64,000 bases of DNA from Streptomyces sp. SID13726 (lineage in GTDB: Bacteria; Actinomycetota; Actinomycetes; Streptomycetales; Streptomycetaceae). Shown piece by piece: positions 11,601-18,032 of this stretch. Each line of letters starts with the position of its first letter. The first letter of the stretch is position 1. The stretch spans positions 372,001 to 436,000 of the forward strand of contig NZ_JAAGLY010000003.1 in NCBI RefSeq assembly GCF_010548375.1. The letters are read 5' to 3'. The position numbers and the translations under genes are program-made. The notes under the pieces are model-generated. The model worked only from the letters and a program-made list of their open reading frames with translations. It was not told where the DNA came from and did no database searches.

Positions 11601-12011
11601 GTCGCCGTGTCCTCGCAGGACGCGGCCACCCGGCTGCTCGCCCCCGGGGACGACGGCGGCTGCCGGGTTCTCGCGACCGTCCCCGGCAGCGGGCACACCG
11701 TGCTGTTCAGTCCCGACGGGTCGCTGCTGTTCACCGAGGGCGACATGCGGCTGCGGGACGCCCGGACCCTGGAGGTCGTGGGCGAGCCGCTCTTCGACGA
11801 CGCGAGCCCCCTGACGGCCGACGTGTTCTTCAGCGGCACCGGGCAGCTCATGAAGGTCTCCTACGACGGCACGCTGCGGGGTCTGGAGCTGCGGCCGGCC
11901 GAACTCACCCGCCGGGCCTGCGCGTTGGCCGGACGGGACCTGACGCGCGAGGAGTGGACCCGGTTCGGGGTGCTCGGCGCCTACCGGGCGGGGTGCGGCA
12001 CGGGCGGCTGA
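8661..12011 (+). CDS. TIR-transmembrane-WD40-like beta-propeller protein
   Basis: This 1116-residue protein starts with a repeat-bearing basic segment, then a TIR domain (46-165: GFDAFVSYSHRPDQ, VFQDVAS, and SKWVRKEIEYW with Glu128 at the NADase position). One transmembrane helix (about 232-255, VIWATVVVLALLAVTASV) and a helical linker (RLKDVSSRQLAAQALELKSG) follow. The remaining ~780 residues are WD40/YVTN-like blades with many LSHDGRWM, SGDGRRLAV and IRLWDTR-type strands. Topology would place TIR in the cytosol and the propeller outside, or the propeller inside if the helix is a re-entrant anchor. The GTG at 8661 follows GGGGGAGG; an upstream start at 8541 lacks a site. The family is common in Streptomyces and is suspected of stress or phage sensing. 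Confidence 0.88.
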   Translation: MALRPLSDMSRSWPRVRMLRSGPRVRVPRSGPRVRMPRSGAREPAGFDAFVSYSHRPDQALAEALRRGLHQLARPWYRLRALRVFQDVASMSANPALWPAIEQALARSRHLVLLASPEAAASKWVRKEIEYWRADKPVDTLLLAVTRGDCFWDEEAGDFDWARSDAVPRALEGAFTHEPFVVDLRGLEGPEQLSLRDAGFAVAVAQLAARFRDVDVDTVFGEDRAQQRKRVRVIWATVVVLALLAVTASVAAVVANRNANTAEERLKDVSSRQLAAQALELKSGSMDTALLLAAQAWRTSPTPAARNGLLSVVQEAEQGLDWYPRLPTGVAAPFSLDTLALSHDGRWMFAARCPCGDLSAGSVAETREGRLFVWSTEHKERPARVLDPHDDTGYLETLLPGADGRFVLSLSGSGQIRLWDTRTRAIRDLAPAHESAWVTSVADGRYFAAVPEPGRIVFLDALTGRRTAEVRGDLLRVSGYALRGQVLAGTDARGRLVMWDVRTGRAVGAGPSLGAGPSLGAGPSLGAGPEEIPAVAVSGDGRRLAVVVGADRARAVVLDARDASVVATVRPKGGGALAQVALRPDGEEVALVDEQGRLTTTAVPGGAGHLGLRVALAAGAEVIRLVYSPSGRLLSVTTSDGSDQGTLKYVVASSDGTARAVLRTRWGQFAAGEKVILGWRDNRVEVGDLTTGLPLRVEPNAVSAVVPSPDSRLVAIAEFDRVRLWDLTDTAKPPIDLPGVPESVHGLAFTGDGARLVGVGATGRAVVWDVGRALRHHLRAELPIDPNRMTAYDVSGDGRNVVTVTLADGVQVRDLTTGRVRRTVRVPFVTRQPYGVTVSADGGHALLRGADGDGESTALIRMSDGRRLRDLPGSVGFSGDGTRVISLVARPDGTRTATAYDTARAAGPARSAFAVRGFSHGDTVSFTLDRTGERLAVTDAVGRTVVHEVDTGRRVMLCEKQMGPSAGGSRGIAFAPRGTTVAVSSQDAATRLLAPGDDGGCRVLATVPGSGHTVLFSPDGSLLFTEGDMRLRDARTLEVVGEPLFDDASPLTADVFFSGTGQLMKVSYDGTLRGLELRPAELTRRACALAGRDLTREEWTRFGVLGAYRAGCGTGG
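8691..8793 (+). repeat. 27-bp coding tandem repeat (about 3.8 copies)
   Basis: Units at 8691, 8718, 8745 and a partial one at 8772 have the form CGGTCCGGTCCTCGGGTGCG plus seven bases. They encode a nine-residue repeat, RSGPRVRVP-like, just before the TIR domain. Confidence 0.85.
10182..10253 (+). repeat. 18-bp coding tandem repeat (three exact copies and one decayed)
   Basis: GGCGCGGGGCCCTCGCTG occurs at 10182, 10200 and 10218, with a diverged copy at 10236. It encodes GAGPSL repeated in what is probably a loop between propeller blades. The frame is kept because the unit is a multiple of three. Confidence 0.95.
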
Positions 12012-12025
12012 CGCCCGCGGGTCTT

Positions 12026-13921
12026 CTACGCCGCCGCCTCCACCGGGGTCGCCCCGCCGCCCCGGGAGGCGAACTGGGTCCGGTGCAGTTCGGCGTACCG
12101 GCCGTCCAGCGCGAGGAGTTCCTCGTGCGTGCCCCGCTCCACGATCCCGCCCTCCTCGACCACCAGGATCAGGTCGGCCGCCCGCACCGTGGACAGGCGG
12201 TGGGCGATCACGATCGCCGTCCTGCCCTCCAGTGCCTCGGTGAGGGCCTCCTGGACGGCGGCCTCCGAGGTGTTGTCGAGGTGGGCGGTGGCCTCGTCGA
12301 GGATCACGACACGCTGGCGGGCCAGGAGCAGCCGGGCGATGGTCATGCGCTGGCGCTCACCGCCGGAGAGCCGGTAGCCGCGCTCCCCGACCACGGTGTC
12401 GAGGCCGTCGGGCAGGGACCGTACGAGATCGACCAGACGGGCCCGGCGCAGGGCGTCCCACAGCTCGGTCTCGGTCGCCTCGGGGCGGGCCAGCAGCAGG
12501 TTCGCGCGGACCGTGTCGTGGAAGAGGTGGCCGTCCTGGGTGACCATGCCGAGGGTGGCCCGCAGGGAACCGGCGGTCAGGTCGCGGACGTCGACCCCGG
12601 CGATGCGTACGGCGCCCTCGTCGACGTCGTAGAGCCGCGGCAGCAGTTGCGCGATCGTGGACTTGCCCGCGCCGGAGGAGCCGACCAGCGCGATCGTCCG
12701 GCCGGGTTCGGCGCGGAAGGAGACGCCGTGCAGGACCTCGGCGCCGCCGCGGGTGTCGAGGGAGGCGACCTCCTCCAGGGAGGCCAGGGAGACCTTGTCG
12801 GCGGAGGGGTAGCCGAAGCGGACGTCCGAGAACTCGACGGAGACCGGTCCTTCGGGGACCTCGCGGGCGTCCGGCTTCTCCTCGATCAGGGGCTTGAGGT
12901 CGAGCACCTCGAAGACGCGCTCGAAGCTGACCAGTGCGCTCATCACCTCGACACGGGCGCCGGCGAGCGAGGTGAGCGGGGCGTACATGCGGGTCAGGAG
13001 GAGGGCCAGGGAAACCACGGCACCGGGTTCCAGGGTGCCGCGCAGGGCGAACCAGCCGCCGAGGCCGTAGACGAGGGCGAGGGCCAGGGCGGAGACCAGG
13101 GTCAGGGCGGTGATGAAGACCGACTGGGCGGTGGCGGTCCGTACGCCGATGTCGGCGACGCGGCGCGCCCGGGCCGCGAACTCCTCGGACTCCTGCTCGG
13201 GGCGGCCGAAGAGCTTGACGAGGGTGGCGCCGGGCGCGGAGAAGCGTTCGGTCATCCGGGTGCCCATGGCCGCGTTCAGGGTGGCCGCCTCCCGCTGCAT
13301 CCGGGCCATCCGGCTGCCCATGCGGCGGGCCGGGACCACGAACACCGGGAGCAGGGCGAGCGCGAGCAGGGTGATCTGCCAGGACAGGGTGAGCATCACG
13401 ACCAGGGTCAGCAGCAGCGTGACCAGGTTGCTGACCACGCCGGACAGGGTGTTGCTGAAGGCGCGCTGGGCGCCGATGACGTCGTTGTTGAGACGGGAGA
13501 CGAGCGCTCCCGTACGAGTGCGTGTGAAGAACGCGACCGGCATGCGCTGCACATGATCGAACACAGCCGTGCGCAGATCGAGGATGAGGCCCTCCCCGAG
13601 CGTGGCCGACAGCCGGCGGGCGAGGATGCCGAGCGCCGCCTCCGCGACCGCGATGAGGGCGATGAGCAGGGCCAGGCGTACGACCTTGCCCTCGTCGTCA
13701 CCCGACACGATCGCGTCCACGACGCTGCCGGCCAGGACGGGGGTGGCGACGGCGAGCAGGGCGGTCGCCACCCCGAGCACGACGAAGCGCGCGATGCGGG
13801 TGCGGTGCGGGCGGGCGAACGCGCCGATGCGGCGCAGCGTGGCGCGGGCGAAGGGACGGCGCTCCTGCTCGGCGTGCATGACGCTCTGCAGCTGGCTCCA
13901 GGCTGTGGTCTCCATGCTCAT
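12026..13921 (-). CDS. ABC exporter, fused membrane and ATPase domains, SoxR-type promoter
   Basis: The 631-residue half-transporter has an N-terminal six-helix exporter domain (about 40-330) and an ATPase domain with GSSGAGKST (Walker A), LSGGERQR (signature), VVILDEAT (Walker B) and an H-loop in IVIAHRLST. It should work as a homodimer exporting a lipid, drug or redox-active compound. The ATG at 13921 has no ribosome-binding site; the predicted transcription start falls on that ATG, so a leaderless message is likely (a second ATG is at 13915). Its promoter carries a SoxR box. In S. coelicolor, from memory, the SoxR regulon includes an ABC transporter (ecaB), and this gene is a good candidate ortholog. 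Confidence 0.92.
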   Translation of the reverse strand: MSMETTAWSQLQSVMHAEQERRPFARATLRRIGAFARPHRTRIARFVVLGVATALLAVATPVLAGSVVDAIVSGDDEGKVVRLALLIALIAVAEAALGILARRLSATLGEGLILDLRTAVFDHVQRMPVAFFTRTRTGALVSRLNNDVIGAQRAFSNTLSGVVSNLVTLLLTLVVMLTLSWQITLLALALLPVFVVPARRMGSRMARMQREAATLNAAMGTRMTERFSAPGATLVKLFGRPEQESEEFAARARRVADIGVRTATAQSVFITALTLVSALALALVYGLGGWFALRGTLEPGAVVSLALLLTRMYAPLTSLAGARVEVMSALVSFERVFEVLDLKPLIEEKPDAREVPEGPVSVEFSDVRFGYPSADKVSLASLEEVASLDTRGGAEVLHGVSFRAEPGRTIALVGSSGAGKSTIAQLLPRLYDVDEGAVRIAGVDVRDLTAGSLRATLGMVTQDGHLFHDTVRANLLLARPEATETELWDALRRARLVDLVRSLPDGLDTVVGERGYRLSGGERQRMTIARLLLARQRVVILDEATAHLDNTSEAAVQEALTEALEGRTAIVIAHRLSTVRAADLILVVEEGGIVERGTHEELLALDGRYAELHRTQFASRGGGATPVEAAA

Positions 13922-13928
13922 GGAAGAG

Positions 13929-13959
13929 AACGTAGAACCTCAAGCAACCTTGAGGTCAA
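13929..13959 (-). promoter_or_regulatory. SoxR-type promoter of the ABC exporter
   Basis: On the minus strand, TTGACC (13959-13954) and TACGTT (13934-13929) are separated by 19 bp, the overlong spacing typical of MerR-family promoters. The spacer contains CCTCAAGGTTGCTTGAGG (13955-13938), whose seven-base arms match the enterobacterial sox box. Seven bases separate the -10 element from the ATG. Confidence 0.85.
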
Positions 13960-13975
13960 CAGAGGGGTCGACTCG

Positions 13976-15022
13976 ATGACGGTATGTAAGACCGTGGCCC
14001 CGCTTCCGCAACCCGCCGTTGGCGCGGCGGGGAGAACCTCTCCCGATGTGACAGCGGTAGAACTCCCCCAGGGACGCCCTTCCCAGCGCCTCCCCGTCCG
14101 CCGTATCCGCCAGATCCTGTGTCTGGTCCCGCTCCTGCTGGTCACCGTGGTCGCAGTGCGGCACCGGTCCGTGCTGGTCGAAGGCTTCGGTCATCTGCGG
14201 CACGCCGAGTGGCCGTGGCTGCTGGCCGCGGCCGGCGCGACCTGTCTGACGTGGGTGGCGGCCTCCTTCACCCGGCAGGGCGCGGTGGTCGAACGGCTGC
14301 CCCGACGACGGCTGCTGGCCACGCAGTTCGCGGCGGGCGCGGCCAACCACCTGCTGCCGACCGGTCTCGGCGCGGGCGCGGTGAACCTGCGGTTCATGAC
14401 CGTGTGCGGGGTCTCGCTCGCCCGCTCCTCGGCCGCGCTCGCTCTGTATCTGCTGGCGGAGTCGATCGGCCGGCTCGCCCTGCTGGCCGCGCTGTTCGTG
14501 GCCTTCCCCGACGCGCTGCGGCTGGGCGCGCTGCTGCCCGACGCGGCGGTCGGCCCGCTGCTGCTCGGCCTCGGGGCGGTGCTGGCGGTGGCCGTGGGGG
14601 TGCTCGTGTTGGTCCGCCGGGTGCGTACGGCCCTGTGCTCCTTCCTGCGGACCGCGCTGGGCGAGGCCCGCTCGGTGCACACGCGTCCCTCCCGGGCGCT
14701 CGCCCTGTGGGGCGGCTCGCTCGCCTTCCCGGCGCTCCAGGCGGCCGGCCTCGCCGCGGTGGGACAGGCGCTGGGCCTCCCGGTGCCGCCCGTGCACATG
14801 GCCCTCGCCTATCTCGCGGCGACCTGCGCGGTGGCCCTGGTGCCGACGCCCGGCGGGGTCGGCTCGGTGGAGGCGGCCCTGGTCGTCGCCCTGGTGGCGG
14901 CCGGCGGCCCGGTGGCGGTGGCCACGGCGGTGGTCCTCGCCTACCGGATCATCACGGTCTGGGTGCCGCTGGTACCGGGGGCGCTGACGCTGGGCGCGCT
15001 GGTGCGGCTGAAGGTGATCTGA
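13976..15022 (+). CDS. YbhN/UPF0104 (lysylphosphatidylglycerol-synthase TM-like) membrane protein
   Basis: The 348-residue polytopic protein has about eight to nine helices and the family landmarks NHLLPTGLGAGAVNLRFM and PTPGGVGSVEAAL. The family is a presumed lipid or isoprenoid flippase domain found alone or fused to lipid-modifying enzymes; the substrate is unknown. The ATG at 13976 has GAGGGG 9 bases upstream; an in-frame GTG at 14048 is an alternative that still covers all helices. It diverges from the ABC exporter with 54 bases between, and the SoxR box lies in that gap, so oxidative or redox-drug control might reach both directions. Confidence 0.82.
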   Translation: MTVCKTVAPLPQPAVGAAGRTSPDVTAVELPQGRPSQRLPVRRIRQILCLVPLLLVTVVAVRHRSVLVEGFGHLRHAEWPWLLAAAGATCLTWVAASFTRQGAVVERLPRRRLLATQFAAGAANHLLPTGLGAGAVNLRFMTVCGVSLARSSAALALYLLAESIGRLALLAALFVAFPDALRLGALLPDAAVGPLLLGLGAVLAVAVGVLVLVRRVRTALCSFLRTALGEARSVHTRPSRALALWGGSLAFPALQAAGLAAVGQALGLPVPPVHMALAYLAATCAVALVPTPGGVGSVEAALVVALVAAGGPVAVATAVVLAYRIITVWVPLVPGALTLGALVRLKVI

Positions 15023-15030
15023 CCCCGCCG

Positions 15031-15270
15031 GACCGAACCGCCGATTCCAAGGGCCGCCGCCCCCAGCCGCCCACTCCGAGAGCCCGCCGCCTCGAACCGC
15101 CCACTCCGAGACCCCGCCACCCCGAGCCGCCCACTCCAAGGCCCCGCCACCCCGAGCCGCCCACTCCGAGACCCCGCCACCCCGAGCCGCCCATTCCAAC
15201 GGCCCGCCACCCCGAGCCGCCCACTCCAAGGCCCCGCCACCCCGAGCCGCCCACTCCAAGACCCGCGCCC
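15031..15270. repeat. 30-bp tandem repeat array, eight units
   Basis: Eight consecutive 30-bp units (15031, 15061, 15091 and so on) fill the gap between the flippase-like gene and the SDR gene. The core is CCCGAGCCGCCCACTCCAAG followed by GCCCCGCCAC or close variants. The first two and last units are diverged and the central five are nearly identical. There are no spacers, so it is not a CRISPR. Both strands read as open low-complexity frames (PPTPRPRHPE on plus, GWRGLGVGGS on minus), but no start site supports a gene. Confidence 0.95.
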
Positions 15271-15281
15271 GCGGACTCCGC

Positions 15282-15998
15282 TCACCAGGCCACCGGCTCC
15301 CGGTCCCGGAAGAATCCCCCGCTCGGTCCGTCGTCCGGCAGGGTCGCGGCCCATACGACGCCGGCGGCGCCCTCCGCCACCGGGCGGCCGCCCGCTCCGC
15401 CCATGTCGGTGGCGACCCAGCCCGGGCAGACGGCGTTGACCAGGACGCGGTGGGGGCGCAGTTCACCGGCGAGGAGCCGGGTGAGGGCGTTGAGCGCGGC
15501 CTTGGAGACGCTGTAGGCGGGGGTGCCGCCGTCCATCGACTCCAGGGAACCGGCCCCGCTGCTCACGTTGACCACCCGGGGACTCGGGCTGCGCACCAGG
15601 AGCGGCAGCAGTGCCTGGGTGACCCGCCAGGCCCCGAACAGGTTGGTGTCCAGGGCCTGTCGGACCTCGTCGAGGTCGGCGGTGCGGGCCTGCGCCCAGG
15701 TGTCGTAGAGGATCGCGGCGTTGTTGACGACGACGTCCGTGCGGCCGAACTCCCGGGTGACCAGGGCGGCCAGGGCGTCGACGCTCGCCGCGTCGGACAC
15801 GTCGAGCCGTACGGCCGTCACTCGCGTCCCGCCGGGGTCCACCTGTGCGGCGGCGGCGCGCCCCTTGTCGAGGTCGCGGGAGCCGAGGAGCACGCGGTGG
15901 CCGCGGTCCGCGAGCTGCCGTACGACTTCGAGGCCGATGCCGCGGTTGGCGCCGGTCACCACCGCGAGGGGCGCAGCGCCGGTGTGGTCTGCTGTCAT
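15282..15998 (-). CDS. Short-chain dehydrogenase/reductase
   Basis: The 238-residue classical SDR has the nucleotide motif VTGANRGIGLEVV (TGxxxGxG), LDVSD, NNAAI, the catalytic Ser in VVNVSSGAGS and YSVSK (YxxxK), then the C-terminal CPGWVATDMGG loop. An Arg after the first strand (GSRDLDKG) suggests NADPH preference. The substrate is unknown. The ATG at 15998 is chosen; an in-frame TTG lies two codons upstream. A TAGGTT hexamer at 16012-16007 is eight bases from the ATG with no ribosome-binding site between, so a leaderless transcript is possible. It diverges from the enoyl-CoA hydratase gene. Confidence 0.92.
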   Translation of the reverse strand: MTADHTGAAPLAVVTGANRGIGLEVVRQLADRGHRVLLGSRDLDKGRAAAAQVDPGGTRVTAVRLDVSDAASVDALAALVTREFGRTDVVVNNAAILYDTWAQARTADLDEVRQALDTNLFGAWRVTQALLPLLVRSPSPRVVNVSSGAGSLESMDGGTPAYSVSKAALNALTRLLAGELRPHRVLVNAVCPGWVATDMGGAGGRPVAEGAAGVVWAATLPDDGPSGGFFRDREPVAW

Positions 15999-16045
15999 CG
16001 GCAAGTAACCTACGCCGTCCGACCCACGGAAGGGGGCTGTCCACC

Positions 16046-16810
16046 ATGCCGGTCCGGATCGAGCGCCAGGGGTACGTCACCACGGTCGTCCTCTCCCGTC
16101 CGGAGGCCCGCAACGCGGTCGACGGCCCGACCGCGGCCGAACTCGTCGCGGCCTTCCGGGAGTTCGAGGCCGACGAGGAAGCGCGGGTGGCGGTGCTGTG
16201 GGGCGAGGGCGGCACGTTCTGCGCGGGCGCCGACCTCAAGGCGCTGGGCACCGAGCGCGCCAACCGGGTCGAGGAGGAGGGCGACGGGCCGATGGGCCCG
16301 ACCCGGCTGCGGCTGTCCAAGCCGGTGGTCGCGGCGGTCGCGGGGCACGCGGTGGCGGGCGGTCTGGAGCTGGCGCTCTGGTGCGATCTGCGGGTGGCGG
16401 AGGAGGACGCGGTCTTCGGGGTGTTCTGCCGCCGCTGGGGCGTGCCGCTGATCGACGGCGGCACGGTACGGCTGCCCCGGCTGATCGGCACGAGCCGCGC
16501 CCTGGACCTGATCCTGACCGGACGGCCGGTACCGGCCCGGGAGGCTCAGGAGATGGGCCTCGCCAACCGCGTCGTCCCCACCGGCACCGCGCGCACGGAA
16601 GCCGAGCGCCTGGCCGCGGAGATCGCGCGGTTCCCGCAGGCGTGTCTGCGCGGCGACCGGGCGTCCGTCCTGGACCAGGAGGGGCTGGCCGAGTCGGCGG
16701 CGATGCGGGGCGAACTCCGCTACGGCATGGGCGTGTTGGCGGAGAGCCTGGAGGGTGCCGCCCGGTTCGCCTCCGGGGCGGGTCGGCACGGGTCGTTCAC
16801 CGATCTGTGA
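16046..16810 (+). CDS. Enoyl-CoA hydratase/isomerase family protein
   Basis: The 254-residue crotonase-fold protein should act on an acyl-CoA. The oxyanion-hole motifs are GGTFCAGADLKALG and AGHAVAGGLELALWCDLRVA. At the catalytic Glu positions, the first usual one is Ala or Leu-like (LELALWCD) and RWGVPLIDGGTVRLPRLIG keeps a second acidic residue, so hydratase versus isomerase activity is not certain. The ATG at 16046 follows GGAAGGGGG. The 3' end overlaps the convergent oxidoreductase gene by 14 bases. Confidence 0.88.
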   Translation: MPVRIERQGYVTTVVLSRPEARNAVDGPTAAELVAAFREFEADEEARVAVLWGEGGTFCAGADLKALGTERANRVEEEGDGPMGPTRLRLSKPVVAAVAGHAVAGGLELALWCDLRVAEEDAVFGVFCRRWGVPLIDGGTVRLPRLIGTSRALDLILTGRPVPAREAQEMGLANRVVPTGTARTEAERLAAEIARFPQACLRGDRASVLDQEGLAESAAMRGELRYGMGVLAESLEGAARFASGAGRHGSFTDL

Positions 16811-18032
16811 GCCGTACCCGCACGGGGCCGGCCTCGGGGTCGACCCGGTGGGTCCAGCGGGCGGTCAGGGTGAGGGTCCGGTTCGGGGTCGCCTCCGTCA
16901 GGAGACGTGCGCGGTGCAGGGTGCGGTCGCCCTGGGTGACATGGAGGATCGGGCGGGTCAGCGGGACCGTGGTACGCAGGACGTACGGCAGCCGGTCGGC
17001 CGGTGCGACACGGTTCGGGGCGATCCAGCGCAGCGGCGGGTCGACCGACAGGCCTACGCTGTAAAGCCGTTGGGGCCGTTGGGTGCCCGCGAGCGCATCC
17101 AGGACCGCACCGGCCGCGTGCGCGCCCTCCCGTGCCGCGGTCGCCGCGCTCTCCACGGGGTGCAGCACGCTGCCGACGGCGAACACACCGGGCCGCGAGG
17201 TGCGCAGCGAGCCGTCGACCACCGGACCACGGGTCCCGGTGTCGAGGGTGAGACCACCGCGCCGGGCCAGTTCGTGGTCGGGGACGAAGTCGCCGGTGAA
17301 CACGACGGTGTCACAGGGCAGTACGGCCGTTCTGCCGTCCCGGTGACGGACGCGCACGCCCGACAGCCGTCCGTGGCCCAGGAGTTCGGTGACCGTGGTG
17401 TCGGTGAGGAGCGGAATGCCGTACCGGAGACGGGCGTCGGCCGCGCGGGCGGGTGCGGTCTGCGGGCCGGGCAGGTCGGTGAGCATGGCGACGACCTCGG
17501 CTCCGGCGGCCCGTACGGTGGCGGCGGCCCGGTACGAGATGTCCTCGGCGCCGACCACCACCGCGCGTTCACCGATGCGCTGCCCGAACAGGTGCACGGC
17601 CTGCTGGAGTTCGCCCGTGGTGTAGACGCCGCTCGGGCGGGTGCCGGGCACCAGCCGTGCGGGGCGCGGCCGTTCACGGGCGCCGGTGGCCAGGACGACC
17701 GCCCGGGCCTCCGTCGTCTCCGGACCGCTCGGGCCGACGGTGTGCAGCGCCAGCGGGCCCGCCCAGTCCAGCGCGGTCACTCCGGTGCGTACGGCGGCCC
17801 CGGCGCGCTCGGCCGCGGTGACGAGGAGCCGGGCGTAGGCGGGTCCGGTCAGCGGGTGCGACCAGGTGCCGTAGCCGCCGTGGGCGCAGTGCCGGGGCAC
17901 TCCCCCGGCCTGCCGCTCCCGGTCCAGGACCTCCACCCGGGCCACTCCGGCGGCGGCGAGGCGGGCCGCGGTGGCGAGTCCCGCGGGGCCCGCGCCGACG
18001 ACCAGGACGTCGACCTGCCGTACGGCGCTCAT
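16797..18032 (-). CDS. NAD(P)/FAD-dependent oxidoreductase (COG0446-like), third gene of the glycerol kinase operon
   Basis: The 411-residue flavoprotein has an N-terminal FAD motif, VDVLVVGAGPAGLATAARLA, a CAHGGYG segment, the second dinucleotide-binding region (AVVVGAEDISYRAAATVRAAG) and the C-terminal FAD motif PGVFAVGSVLHPV. The last ~90 residues are an extra domain I cannot assign. Similar proteins accompany GlpA-like dehydrogenases in glycerol operons of Clostridia and Thermotoga, probably passing electrons to NAD(P). The ATG at 18032 overlaps the stop of the preceding gene by four bases (ATGA), showing translational coupling. Confidence 0.85.
   Translation of the reverse strand: MSAVRQVDVLVVGAGPAGLATAARLAAAGVARVEVLDRERQAGGVPRHCAHGGYGTWSHPLTGPAYARLLVTAAERAGAAVRTGVTALDWAGPLALHTVGPSGPETTEARAVVLATGARERPRPARLVPGTRPSGVYTTGELQQAVHLFGQRIGERAVVVGAEDISYRAAATVRAAGAEVVAMLTDLPGPQTAPARAADARLRYGIPLLTDTTVTELLGHGRLSGVRVRHRDGRTAVLPCDTVVFTGDFVPDHELARRGGLTLDTGTRGPVVDGSLRTSRPGVFAVGSVLHPVESAATAAREGAHAAGAVLDALAGTQRPQRLYSVGLSVDPPLRWIAPNRVAPADRLPYVLRTTVPLTRPILHVTQGDRTLHRARLLTEATPNRTLTLTARWTHRVDPEAGPVRVRLTDR

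Noticed and set aside
11531..13975. Long plus-strand open frame running through the ABC exporter into the flippase-like gene
   Set aside because: Only the part after 13976 has a real protein pattern. The upstream part is antisense to the exporter and is Gly/Asp/Gln/Arg low complexity.
15031..15270. Possible CRISPR array
   Set aside because: The 30-bp units are directly adjacent, with no unique spacers, and no cas genes are present.
14941..15354. Repeat-encoded Gly/Trp-rich minus-strand protein over the 30-bp array
   Set aside because: No ribosome-binding site or non-repeat domain supports it. It overlaps the SDR and flippase-like gene ends.
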